Below, piece after piece: positions 49,234 through 57,587 of a DNA stretch of 64,000 nucleotides. A model generated the notes under the pieces. That model ran no database searches, was not told the origin of the DNA, and was given only the letters and a program-made list of their open reading frames with translations. Where the stretch lies: contig JAFTPV010000018.1 of NCBI GenBank assembly GCA_017463125.1, positions 119,866-183,865 of the forward strand, in the 5' to 3' direction. How positions within the stretch are numbered: position 1 is the first letter of the stretch; each line of letters starts with the position of its first letter. A program made the translations under genes and the position numbers. The stretch is from Clostridia bacterium. Its GTDB lineage: Bacteria; Bacillota; Clostridia; Oscillospirales; CAG-272.

Positions 49234-51435
49234 TTACTGTTCGTATCCGATATAAACGTTGTCGTAGCAGAAGGTTACGGTTTCTTCGGCAGGACGAAGC
49301 TGAATTGTAACATTGTTGTTGCTTGTATCAGCGGTGGAGTCAACACCCTTGATAACGCCAACAAGCTCACCGTTAATATAAAGATCAGCAAGGATATAGC
49401 CCTTATTCTGCTCAGTATTAGTCGCAACCCAAGTATCCTTCTTGATAACAAGTCTTACGTTAATCCACTCGTTTTCGTTAAACTCAACGGACTTACCATC
49501 TACTACGCTATCCATATTATTGAATTTAAGTGTGCCGTCAGCAGCACCGGGTACGATATAGAAGTCGGCTTTGTATCCGTTAAGCCTTGTTGTCAATACG
49601 ATCGGATAGTCGCACGAAGGAGTTCCTACTGCCATATCAAGCTCAACGACACTCTTATTAACAGTCGCAGTAGGTGCGGTAACGTTATACTGAATCGTGC
49701 CGGCACCCGAAGAAGCACCCGTCTTATAAGCGTATGCAAATCCGTTTGCGTTAAAGGCGTTTATGCCTGATGTAGTACCATTTACGACAGGACCGACATC
49801 TGCATAAACTCTTCCATTATCATGGAAATTAGGATCATTCTCAAAGTTAAGTCTGCCGCCGGTAAACGTGCTGTTGTTATAATAAACGCCGCCGGTGTGC
49901 GTACCTGTAAGAACGGGAGCCGCAGTCTTAACAGTATCACTGTATTCCTTATCGGTTCTGATGAAGGAAATATTATCCCAATAGGTCGTCATATTTCTGT
50001 TTAGATATTCAAGCTCAATGTGCGTAACCTCTGTCTGATTTGCTGTTTGATATGCATTATCCTCAAATACGTATACGCCGTCAAGGAAATATCTGGCAGA
50101 CCAAGAACCGTCTACGTAATAAAGCTCAATGGTAATATTTACCCACTCGTCAGCAGTGTTAAAGCCGCCGAAATAGTCGTAAGCAGGGCCGTAAGTGTTG
50201 CCGTCAATGACAGTACCGCGCTGGCTCGCCATTATATAAATGAATTTACCATTAGCGCTGATTTGAGCTGAAGAAGAGGCTACAGAAGAATAATTCCATC
50301 CGGGACGCTGAACCATAGTAGTTCCGTTCATAAACTTGAACCACATAAATCTGTCAACGTTAGACTGATCGGGATAATAGAAATCACCGGAGAATACGTA
50401 GCAGTTACCTTCATCGCCGGTAAGCCCGATGGTTATAGTCGAGGAGCTATTCGATGATGTGCTTGCAGCCTTTAGCGCCTTGTCACCGTCGTGACGTGCG
50501 GCAGGAGAATCGACTATCTCGGCAGTAAACGTATCTGTACTTTCGGGTAAGGTGATACCCTCATTTGTTCCATCGTCGAATGTAACGGAAACGGTCTTAA
50601 CCTCGGGAACTGCAACTACGTGCTTATCCTCGATAGTAATAGTCGTGCCGTCTGCTATGGTTTCGGTAGTTACTACACCTTCATTTGCGGTATATGTAAC
50701 GTTCCACTCAACGTACTGACCTGCGGAAAGCTCGCCGTCATACTTAAGAGTGAAGCTCTCGCCTTCCTTCATGGTAGCGGTGTCAAGGGTTGCGGTGTAG
50801 CCGTCACGAGAGATGGTTTCAACAGCAGCACCCTTTGCGTTTACGTAATAGTAATCAGCGGGAGTGTCGGTTGGATTCACATTGGCGGTTATCTGAAGAT
50901 TTGTGCCCATGCCGATTACGTTGCTATAAAGAGCTGCCTGGTAATCCTTAACCTCGGGGGCGGCTGCGTCATAGCCGCAAGCATCGTAGTAAAGGCGCTT
51001 GTAGTTATACTCTACTACGCTGAATCTTGAAAGCTCACTATAATAAGTTTCACCGTCAACGGTTGCAACAAGCTGAACTATAACCTCGTCTGCAAGGTGC
51101 GCAAGAGAGATTCCGGGTGTTTCAAATACGTAGTAAGTAACGCCCTCGTCAATAGTGGAATCTTCTTTATAATCGCTTATGTAGACGATTTTTTCACCTT
51201 CATCGGTATTAACGTAGCATTTAAGCTTAAGGTCGGGATTTTCGCCAACGTTTTCCGCCTTTGTGGCGAACATAATAGCGATATCATCGTAGTAAATAAG
51301 ATTTCTCTTGCTTATCTCAAGAGTGGGGTCTGCCGACTCTGTACCTGTTGCAAGAGCGGTTACTGTGAAGATACAAGCAACGAGAATCGCGAGAGATGCT
51401 ACCAGTAGTGTGATTTTCTGTAGTTTTTTGTTCAT
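49234..51435 (-). CDS. Exported protein with two LamG-like modules
   Basis: A 733-residue protein. N-terminal signal LQKITLLVASLAILVACIFTV with a possible lipobox (LVAC) but also an ALA-TG signal-peptidase-I site; anchoring is therefore uncertain. Residues 35-300 are Ig/beta-rich (NLIYYDDIAIMFATKAENV, VVTTETIADGTTITI). Two LamG/ConA-like modules follow, ending TTYWDNISFIRTDKEYS and TFCYDNVYIGYEQ. It lacks the toroid domain. AAAGGAAAGAA ribosome site. Gene order suggests it is co-transcribed with the small peptide gene upstream and the lipoprotein genes downstream. Function unknown; surface carbohydrate binding is inferred. Confidence 0.78.
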   Translation of the reverse strand: MNKKLQKITLLVASLAILVACIFTVTALATGTESADPTLEISKRNLIYYDDIAIMFATKAENVGENPDLKLKCYVNTDEGEKIVYISDYKEDSTIDEGVTYYVFETPGISLAHLADEVIVQLVATVDGETYYSELSRFSVVEYNYKRLYYDACGYDAAAPEVKDYQAALYSNVIGMGTNLQITANVNPTDTPADYYYVNAKGAAVETISRDGYTATLDTATMKEGESFTLKYDGELSAGQYVEWNVTYTANEGVVTTETIADGTTITIEDKHVVAVPEVKTVSVTFDDGTNEGITLPESTDTFTAEIVDSPAARHDGDKALKAASTSSNSSSTITIGLTGDEGNCYVFSGDFYYPDQSNVDRFMWFKFMNGTTMVQRPGWNYSSVASSSAQISANGKFIYIMASQRGTVIDGNTYGPAYDYFGGFNTADEWVNITIELYYVDGSWSARYFLDGVYVFEDNAYQTANQTEVTHIELEYLNRNMTTYWDNISFIRTDKEYSDTVKTAAPVLTGTHTGGVYYNNSTFTGGRLNFENDPNFHDNGRVYADVGPVVNGTTSGINAFNANGFAYAYKTGASSGAGTIQYNVTAPTATVNKSVVELDMAVGTPSCDYPIVLTTRLNGYKADFYIVPGAADGTLKFNNMDSVVDGKSVEFNENEWINVRLVIKKDTWVATNTEQNKGYILADLYINGELVGVIKGVDSTADTSNNNVTIQLRPAEETVTFCYDNVYIGYEQ

Positions 51436-51480
51436 CTTTTCTTTCCTTTCTAATTTAGGTAATTTTTTTGTTGTTGCGGT

Positions 51481-51615
51481 TTAGGACCACGTGTTTTCGT
51501 AAACACCTTCCCAACCGCCAAGGTTAGAGGTTGCTATAACGTCCGCTTCATCAATTATGATGATTTTGATTTCAGCCTCGTCATAGCGTTGCTTTAAGAT
51601 CCTATTACCTTCCAT
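51481..51615 (-). CDS. Small 44-residue peptide, head of the LamG locus
   Basis: An ORF starting MEGNRILKQRYDEAEIKIII and ending GGWEGVYENTWS. AGGAG lies 7-8 bases before the ATG, and the codons fit the organism. The core E-x-K-I-I-x-I-D-x-A-D-V-I-A-T-S is a pattern I associate with short unnamed proteins of gut Firmicutes, though I cannot search to confirm. No signal peptide, no Cys. It stands between the operon promoter and the 733-residue gene, 45 bases before it. It could be a precursor peptide, regulator or leader peptide; undetermined. Confidence 0.6.
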   Translation of the reverse strand: MEGNRILKQRYDEAEIKIIIIDEADVIATSNLGGWEGVYENTWS

Positions 51616-51637
51616 CAAGGCTTCTCCTTTCTGCCCG

Positions 51638-51655
51638 TCTTGACGGGCGGCTTAA
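51638..51655 (-). other. Hairpin just upstream of the small peptide gene
   Basis: GCCCGTC-AA-GACGGGC in the leader RNA, ending about 15 bases before the peptide's ribosome site. Confidence 0.55.
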
Positions 51656-51706
51656 AAAATTTGCTGACAGTGTTATTGTTTATGATATACTTAATACTGT
51701 CTGTTA

Positions 51707-51748
51707 GGCAAAATCTTTCTCACAAAAGATTTTGCCCCTAGGGGCAAG
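51707..51748 (-). promoter_or_regulatory. Overlapping, mutually exclusive leader hairpins
   Basis: In the leftward RNA a 16-base palindrome TTGCCCCTAGGGGCAA (51748-51733) is directly followed by a 12-bp hairpin GGCAAAATCTTT / AAAGATTTTGCC (arms 51736-51725 and 51718-51707). The two share the GGCAA segment, so only one can form at a time, as in attenuators. Not a riboswitch family I recognise. Confidence 0.5.
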
Positions 51749-51848
51749 AAAATCCAATTTTTACCTTAATAGGCATATTGCACAAAACCAAGTCAAAATC
51801 AATGTACAATATGACGGATTTGATAAAAATTCAACTTTTTACACCCAT

Positions 51849-51857
51849 ATTATAGCA
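51849..51857 (-). promoter_or_regulatory. Probable extended -10 promoter of the LamG locus
   Basis: Minus strand TGC-TATAAT (51857-51849) with no good -35 at 16-18 bp, which suits activation by the divergent AraC protein. It would give a leader of about 230 bases before the peptide gene. The rest of 51749-52016 is A/T-rich with no gene. Confidence 0.5.
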
Positions 51858-52016
51858 TAAATAAAAATTTATTTCCTTAAAATTTTTGACTACTTTATAT
51901 GATATTTCTTGAATTTTTTGACATTTTGTATGAAATGAGCACTTTATCACTTTTTTCAAAAATAAACAAAAATTTTCTATTTAAGAGATAATAAATATAA
52001 GAATCAAAAAATGGGA

Positions 52017-52045
52017 TTGATTTTTTGTACGTTTTAGTGTATAAT
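52017..52045 (+). promoter_or_regulatory. Sigma-A promoter of the second AraC gene
   Basis: TTGATT (52017-52022), 17-bp spacer, TATAAT (52040-52045). Confidence 0.75.
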
Positions 52046-52079
52046 AATATACGAATTTCAAGAAAAAAGGGGCAAGAAA

Positions 52080-52976
52080 ATGGCCTGCAAGCAAAGAGTT
52101 GTTAAGGAATACGACTTACAGCGCTCAATAGAGGTTACCAGCATTAGTTCAATTCATTACTTTGAATTTGACGACAGCTTTTTAGACTCCGAGGAGGCGC
52201 ACGAGCCTTGGGAGGTCGTGTATATCGACCGAGGTGACTGTAACGTTATGAGCGACGGCGAGCTGATACACCTAAAGCAAGGAGAAATGTATTTTCACAA
52301 GCCTTACGAGCGGCATATGCTCAAGGTTGACAAGGGCTCGACGCCGAATATTTTTATAATCACGTTTAAGTCCGCCTCTGACGCTATGCGTTATTTTGAA
52401 AAACGCAAGATAGTTGCTTCAATGACGACAAAGCAGCATATAGCCGCAATAATACACGAGGCGTCAAACACCTTTGACCTTCCCTTCAACAATCCGAAAA
52501 TGAAGAGGCTGAAATTAAAGCCGGAGGACGGACTATGGGCTGGACAGCAAACTATCGTTTTACGCCTTGAGCTGATGCTTATTGAAATCGTCAGAGAAAA
52601 TCAATATTATATTACTAATAGGAAAATGTTTTTCCCCAAGGACATTATCGAAGACGAGTTCGTACTGAAAATTATTGGCTTTATGGAGGATAGGCTTTAC
52701 GGCAGGTTTACAATGGAGGAGCTGAGCCGCGAGATGAATTTCGGTAAAACCTACATATCCCGTGCTTTCGTTAAGGCGTGCGGCTATTCCATAATCGATT
52801 ATTTTGCTAAAATGAAGATAAATGAAGCAAAGCGTCTTATCAGAGAGTCAAAATATAATTTCTTTGAGATATCGGAGATGCTGATGTTCACAAACTCACA
52901 CTATTTCTCCTCCGTTTTCAAAAAGCATACGGGTATGACCCCAACTCAGTACAAAAAATCTTGCAGAAGAACTTGA
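52080..52976 (+). CDS. AraC-family regulator divergent from the LamG locus
   Basis: A 298-residue regulator. An N-terminal cupin-like domain (HEPWEVVYIDRGDCNVMSDG, GEMYFHKPYERHML) is followed by two helix-turn-helix motifs: FTMEELSREMNFGKTYISRA and FFEISEMLMFTNSHYFSSVF, closing with KHTGMTPTQYKKS. AAGGGG before the ATG. It is 465 bp from the small peptide gene on the other strand. Control of the LamG locus is inferred from position and from the weak -35 of that operon. Confidence 0.9.
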   Translation: MACKQRVVKEYDLQRSIEVTSISSIHYFEFDDSFLDSEEAHEPWEVVYIDRGDCNVMSDGELIHLKQGEMYFHKPYERHMLKVDKGSTPNIFIITFKSASDAMRYFEKRKIVASMTTKQHIAAIIHEASNTFDLPFNNPKMKRLKLKPEDGLWAGQQTIVLRLELMLIEIVRENQYYITNRKMFFPKDIIEDEFVLKIIGFMEDRLYGRFTMEELSREMNFGKTYISRAFVKACGYSIIDYFAKMKINEAKRLIRESKYNFFEISEMLMFTNSHYFSSVFKKHTGMTPTQYKKSCRRT

Positions 52977-52987
52977 TAAGTCTGAAC

Positions 52988-53038
52988 AAAAAAAAGAGAG
53001 AACAAAACGGTAATTCCGCAGAGTTCTCTCTTTTTATA
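52988..53038. terminator. Bidirectional terminator between AraC gene and comF
   Basis: Thirteen-base arms AAAAAGAGAGAAC (52991-53003) / GTTCTCTCTTTTT (53023-53035) with a 19-base loop. Confidence 0.8.
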
Positions 53039-53042
53039 TAAA

Positions 53043-53768
53043 TTATTTATCAAAATATGCGATTGCAAGGCAAGCGCCGATGATGCGCTTGGGGCCAAGG
53101 GCTTTAATCATTGTGGCTGATTTACCCATTGAGGCACCGGTTGTAACTATATCATCTATTATTATAACGGTTTTCCCCTTCAGACTTTCATCGGTAATTA
53201 GGTCAAAGTCGGCATTGCTCAGTCTTTCGGCTGCTGTCAGACTTTTCTGCGCGTATTTGGAAAGTGATACCAAAAGAGGTCTGTATTCAATACCGAGCTT
53301 TTGGGCAACAGCCTTTGCCAAAACTGCAGCGTGATCCATTCCGCGCTCTCTGATTTCGCTTTTTCGGTTAGGCACGTTTGTTATAACCGTATCGGAGAAA
53401 TCGGATACCGAATTTTTTATGGCGCCTATCAGCTCATCAGAGAAAAAGTCTGTTACGTCCTTTCTGCTCCGTTTTTTCATACGATAAATCAATGAATTTG
53501 CAACACGATTATCGGGCGATACGCGATATCTGAATACCTTTATCAGCCCTTTGACAAAATGCTTTTCCAAATATTCGTTTGCACAAAAGCAGCTCTCAAG
53601 CGGTCTTGCACAACGAGCGCAGGAGCGGTCCTTCGTGTTAAGATATTCACTGTAACAGTTAGAGCAAACGGCGAGCTGATCAAGTTGCAAAATACGCTTA
53701 CAGGACACGCATTTTGGTACGGTTATCCTGTAAGCGATTCTTTTTATCAGAGAGGCCTTGCCGCTCAT
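53043..53768 (-). CDS. comFC: ComF-family phosphoribosyltransferase-like protein
   Basis: A 241-residue ComF/GntX-type protein. An N-terminal zinc-finger-like cluster (CVSCKRILQLDQLAVCSNCY, CARCARPLESCFC) is followed by a phosphoribosyltransferase domain with the PRPP loop VIIIDDIVTTGASMGKSA. Implicated in DNA uptake in competent species; its enzymatic role is unsettled. Its start overlaps the glnS stop by 4 bases, so it is translated after GlnRS in one transcript. No comFA helicase gene nearby. Confidence 0.88.
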   Translation of the reverse strand: MSGKASLIKRIAYRITVPKCVSCKRILQLDQLAVCSNCYSEYLNTKDRSCARCARPLESCFCANEYLEKHFVKGLIKVFRYRVSPDNRVANSLIYRMKKRSRKDVTDFFSDELIGAIKNSVSDFSDTVITNVPNRKSEIRERGMDHAAVLAKAVAQKLGIEYRPLLVSLSKYAQKSLTAAERLSNADFDLITDESLKGKTVIIIDDIVTTGASMGKSATMIKALGPKRIIGACLAIAYFDK

Positions 53769-55423
53769 TTCTGCGCCTTCGGGAAGCTGTCCTTGAGGCC
53801 GACTATTCTATTAAAGGTGCCGTCGCGCTTCGTATCCTTTACGAAATATCCGACTCTGACGAATTGGAATCTCTCGCCCGGGGTCGCCTCATCAAGAGAT
53901 GGCTCAACCTTCGCGCACTCGATTTTCGTCACAGAGCTCTTGTTGAGATAATCGTCGTAGGTCTTGTCCTCTGGAATGTCCGAGGTGTTCTCTATATCGA
54001 AGAGAAAATCGTAGAGCATAAGCGTGGTATCCTTAGCATACTCGGAAGAGAGCCAATGAATAGTTCCCTTCACCTTTCTGCCGTCAGTGGGCATACCATT
54101 TCTCGTTTCGAGATCGGCGGTACAACGAATTTCGGTAATATTTCCGTCAGCGTCCTTAATTATCTCGTTACATTTAACGATATACGCGCCCATAAGACGT
54201 ACCTCGCCGTCAGGCTTCATTCTGAAGAACTTAGGAGGCGGAACCTCAGTAAAGTCATTGGCATCTATATAAAGCTCTCTTGTGAACGGAAGACTTCTCG
54301 TGCCGGTTTCGGGGTGGTTAGGATTATTAGGAACGTCAAAATACTCAACTTTGTCTTCGGGATAGTTGGTTACTACTACCTTTATAGGCTTGAGGATAGC
54401 GATACGGCGAGGTGCAGTATCGTTGAGCTCCTCTCTTATGCAATGCTCGAGAAGCTCGTAGTCAACTACGCTATACGCCTTCGCAACTCCGGCTCTTGAA
54501 ACGAAATCAAAGATAGATGCGGGAGTATAGCCGCGACGCCTCAAACCGCAGAGCGTGGGCATTCTGGGGTCGTCCCAGCCGTCCACAAGATTTTCCTCAA
54601 CAAGCTTACGAAGATAACGCTTTGACATAACTGTGTGAGTTACGTTAAGGCGGGCAAACTCGCGCTGCTTCGGCTTTTGCTCAAAGCCGATATTATCAAT
54701 AACCCACTCGTAGAGGGGTCTGTGGTTCTCAAATTCGATAGAACAAAGAGAGTGGGTTATACCCTCAAGAGCGTCCTGAATGGGATGAGCGTAGTCGTAG
54801 AGAGGATAAATGCACCACTTGTTGCCCTGTCTGTGATGATTTACGTGTACTATACGGTATATGGCAGGATCGCGCATATTAATGTTTGAAGAAGCCATAT
54901 CGATCTTTGCACGCAGGGTCTTTGCGCCGTCGGGGAACTCACCGTTCTTCATTCTCTCGAAGAGGTCGAGGTTTTCCTCCACGCTTCTGTCACGGTAGGG
55001 GCTGTTTTTTCCGGGAACGGTGAGTGTTCCGCGATATTCGCGCATCTCTTCGGCATTGAGGTCGCAGACATACGCCTTCCCTTCCTTAATGAGCTTTACT
55101 GCATACTCGTAGCATTTATCAAAATAATCCGAGCCGTAGAAAACGCCGCCCGTCGGCTCACAGCCAAGCCACTTAAGGTCCTCGTAGATGCTCTCAACGT
55201 ACTCTGTATCCTCCTTCGAGGGATTGGTATCGTCGTAACGGAGATTGAAAAGACCGCCGTATTTCTTTGCCGTCATAGCGTTTATCCATATAGCCTTTGC
55301 CGAGCCGATATGGAGATATCCGTTAGGCTCGGGGGGGAATCTCGTGTGTATTTTCAGGTCGGGATTTACCTTAAGATCCTCGTCAATAATGTCGTGAATA
55401 AAATTGTTTTTAAGCTCTTCCAT
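53765..55423 (-). CDS. glnS: Glutaminyl-tRNA synthetase
   Basis: A 552-residue class-I synthetase charging tRNA-Gln. PEPNGYLHIGSAKAIWIN holds the HIGH-type motif (HIGS, 38-41), NLRYDDTNPSKED and SIYEDLKWLG are GlnRS-specific, and VMSKRYLRKLV is the KMSKS-type loop; WDDPRMPTLCGLRRRG follows. A C-terminal beta-barrel anticodon domain is present. Many Clostridia use the GatCAB route instead, so a GlnRS may mark lateral acquisition in this lineage. Part of a gene group: MBL hydrolase, glnS, comF. Confidence 0.95.
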   Translation of the reverse strand: MEELKNNFIHDIIDEDLKVNPDLKIHTRFPPEPNGYLHIGSAKAIWINAMTAKKYGGLFNLRYDDTNPSKEDTEYVESIYEDLKWLGCEPTGGVFYGSDYFDKCYEYAVKLIKEGKAYVCDLNAEEMREYRGTLTVPGKNSPYRDRSVEENLDLFERMKNGEFPDGAKTLRAKIDMASSNINMRDPAIYRIVHVNHHRQGNKWCIYPLYDYAHPIQDALEGITHSLCSIEFENHRPLYEWVIDNIGFEQKPKQREFARLNVTHTVMSKRYLRKLVEENLVDGWDDPRMPTLCGLRRRGYTPASIFDFVSRAGVAKAYSVVDYELLEHCIREELNDTAPRRIAILKPIKVVVTNYPEDKVEYFDVPNNPNHPETGTRSLPFTRELYIDANDFTEVPPPKFFRMKPDGEVRLMGAYIVKCNEIIKDADGNITEIRCTADLETRNGMPTDGRKVKGTIHWLSSEYAKDTTLMLYDFLFDIENTSDIPEDKTYDDYLNKSSVTKIECAKVEPSLDEATPGERFQFVRVGYFVKDTKRDGTFNRIVGLKDSFPKAQK

Positions 55424-55435
55424 TTAAGCCATTCC

Positions 55436-56038
55436 TTATCTTAAATAATCTTTTTTATATTCTTTAATCGTAGTTTTGCCGTCGTGACCGGGATAGACTG
55501 TTATATTTTCGTCAAGCCACAAGATTTTAATTATAGATTTGCGTATCTCGGCAAAATCACCGCCGGGAAAGCAGCATTTTCCGTACCCGCCTCCTGCAAA
55601 TATCGTATCACCGACGAAGAGTGAGCTACCCGCTAACAAAGAAACCGAGCCGGGTGTGTGTCCCGGAGTTGATATAACCTTAATGCTCTCATGACCTAAA
55701 GGATAGATATTTGAGTCCTTCATTTTCTCCGCCCTGCCGTAGTAGCCCTTATCCTTGTGGGTTAAGAGCATATAACAGTTTTTCTCCGAGTCGGCAAGAG
55801 CATCGTAATCGTGCTCTGATACCAAAACGGTAGCACCGGTCTTCTCCACCCACTCGTCAATATCAAGCATGTGGTCAAAGTGCGCGTGCGTCAGAAAAAT
55901 ATATTTTACCTTCCCCTTAACGTAAGACTCGTCATAGGGCGAAGAGGGGTCAATAACGGCGCACTCATCTGCTGAGGTCAAAAGGTAAGTATTTGACGCA
56001 AAGGGGTGGGAATGCGGTAAAATTTCTATACGGAGCAT
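55436..56038 (-). CDS. Metallo-beta-lactamase-fold hydrolase (glyoxalase II-like)
   Basis: A 200-residue hydrolase. The zinc motif is LTHAHFDHMLDIDEWVEKTG (HxHxDH), followed by STPGHTPGSVSLLAGSSLFVGDTIF (third His and bridging Asp) and VYPGHDGKTTI (last His). Small size and layout fit the glyoxalase II/rhodanese-associated branch that cleaves thioesters, but the substrate is not certain. Cytoplasmic. 12 bases upstream of glnS. Confidence 0.9.
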   Translation of the reverse strand: MLRIEILPHSHPFASNTYLLTSADECAVIDPSSPYDESYVKGKVKYIFLTHAHFDHMLDIDEWVEKTGATVLVSEHDYDALADSEKNCYMLLTHKDKGYYGRAEKMKDSNIYPLGHESIKVISTPGHTPGSVSLLAGSSLFVGDTIFAGGGYGKCCFPGGDFAEIRKSIIKILWLDENITVYPGHDGKTTIKEYKKDYLR

Positions 56039-56209
56039 AGCTACCTCGTTAATTTAACTAATAATATTTAGTATAACATAGAAGAAAAGAAATGTCTAGC
56101 GTTTTTTTGATATTTTTAGCAACTTTTTATTTTTTTTACATAAACTGATAATAAATTCGGGGTCACTCTCCGAATTTTAAGTCCATCTTGGTAAGGGGGA
56201 TATTTTAGC

Positions 56210-56419
56210 TTGGATGAGATGCTATTCATTTTTGCCTCCTTCACCTACGCCGCAAAGGCGAAAAAGCTGCTTTTGCGTACAGGCATCGCAGCAAGGCAAA
56301 AAAAGATTTCGCTGGAGGAGGGGTGCCAGCACTCTGTGGCAGTTGCCCGCTCCGATTTTTTCAAGGCTGTTCGTGTCCTTCGCGAAGGCGGCGTAGATTA
56401 TACGGTGGCCGGTAGTTAA
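56210..56419 (+). CDS. DUF3343 protein, putative sulfur/selenium carrier
   Basis: A 69-residue protein, start TTG at 56210, 9 bases after AAGGGGGA. It reads FASFTYAAKAKKLLLRTGIA and EEGCQHSVAVARSDF, the DUF3343 layout with one conserved Cys (Cys39) thought to carry S or Se. It ends 2 bases before a cysteine desulfurase gene, which supports transfer of sulfur or selenium from that enzyme to this carrier. The use of the atom downstream is not known. Confidence 0.8.
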   Translation: MDEMLFIFASFTYAAKAKKLLLRTGIAARQKKISLEEGCQHSVAVARSDFFKAVRVLREGGVDYTVAGS

Positions 56420-56421
56420 AA

Positions 56422-57537
56422 ATGGTCTATCTAGATAATGCTGCGACAAGCTTTCCAAAGCCCGATTGCATAATAAGGGATCTGAATTTTTGCTTAAGAA
56501 AATATTGCGGCAATCCCGGAAGGAGCGGACACACGCTGTCTATCGAAGCCGGAGAGCGCATTTACGAGGTGCGTGAGCTAATCGCCGATTTTCTAAACTA
56601 TGAAAATCCCGAATGCGTAGTATTTACCTATAACGCAACCTACGCGCTTAATCTTGCAATAAAGACTAAAATAACGAAGAAATGCCATATAATAATCTCT
56701 GACACCGAGCATAACGCGGTTTTTAGACCTATCGAGAGCCTTAAAGAAAGGCTTGGAGTTGAATATTCAGTGTTTGAAAGTGGCGGGGACATCAGGTCCT
56801 CAATAGAAGGTGCTATCCGTAATGACACAGAATGCATCATATCTACACTTCAGTCAAACGTTACGGGCAGAAGAATACCGCTGGAAATTCTATCAAGCGT
56901 TGCAAAAAAGCACGGGCTGTATCTTATAGTAGATGCGTCCCAAGCCATAGGTCACGAGAAGATAGATCTAAAAAAGACACCGTGTGACGTACTTTGTGCT
57001 CCGGGACATAAGGCGCTTTTTGGCATACAGGGCGGCGGCTTTGCTGTATTTAAGTCAAAGGAACGGCTCTCAAGCTTTATTGAAGGCGGCAGCGGATCCG
57101 AGTCGAAAATGCCCTATATGCCACGACGGCTCCCCGAGGGATACGAGGCAGGCACACTCTCGACCCCTGCTATCATAACGCTGGGAAGCGGTATCAGATA
57201 TATAAACGGTGTGGGGCTTGACAGTATCGAAGCAAAATGCTCATATTTTTCAAAAAAAATAAAAGATACCCTTGATATACCGAAAAGAATCCGCCTTTAC
57301 GAAAGCTTTGGCAGTATCGTTTTATTCAATATTATCGGAAAGGATTCGGATACCGTCACGCAAATGCTGGATAAGGAAGGCATCTGTGTACGTGGCGGGC
57401 TACACTGTGCTCCTATGGCACATAGGCTCTTATCGACCGAGGACGGCGGTGCCGTCAGAGTATCATTGTCATATTTGAACAGTGAACGCGACGTTGACCT
57501 TTTTGGAAAAACGGTGAAAAAAATCTTGGCAGAATAA
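56422..57537 (+). CDS. Cysteine desulfurase-like PLP enzyme (class V aminotransferase)
   Basis: A 371-residue PLP enzyme that would remove sulfur (or selenium) from cysteine (selenocysteine). MVYLDNAATSFPKPDCI opens as in NifS/SufS; the PLP lysine is in APGHKALFG; the catalytic cysteine is in VRGGLHCAPMAHRLL with the loop form of the SufS/CsdA-like clade. Companion carrier gene directly upstream. No scaffold (SufU, IscU) or selD gene in view. Confidence 0.88.
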   Translation: MVYLDNAATSFPKPDCIIRDLNFCLRKYCGNPGRSGHTLSIEAGERIYEVRELIADFLNYENPECVVFTYNATYALNLAIKTKITKKCHIIISDTEHNAVFRPIESLKERLGVEYSVFESGGDIRSSIEGAIRNDTECIISTLQSNVTGRRIPLEILSSVAKKHGLYLIVDASQAIGHEKIDLKKTPCDVLCAPGHKALFGIQGGGFAVFKSKERLSSFIEGGSGSESKMPYMPRRLPEGYEAGTLSTPAIITLGSGIRYINGVGLDSIEAKCSYFSKKIKDTLDIPKRIRLYESFGSIVLFNIIGKDSDTVTQMLDKEGICVRGGLHCAPMAHRLLSTEDGGAVRVSLSYLNSERDVDLFGKTVKKILAE

Positions 57538-57542
57538 AAGAG

Positions 57543-57584
57543 CGGCAGAGATCGCGAACCAATCAAGATCTCTGCCTCATTTTG
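57543..57584. terminator. Terminator between desulfurase and aroK
   Basis: Ten-base stem GGCAGAGATC (57544-57553) / GATCTCTGCC (57567-57576), between converging genes. Confidence 0.75.
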
Positions 57585-57587
57585 TCG

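Noticed and set aside
51949-52016. A separate RNA gene in the AraC/LamG intergenic region
   Set aside because: The stretch is A/T-rich with the AraC promoter only; no stable fold besides the leader hairpins already listed.
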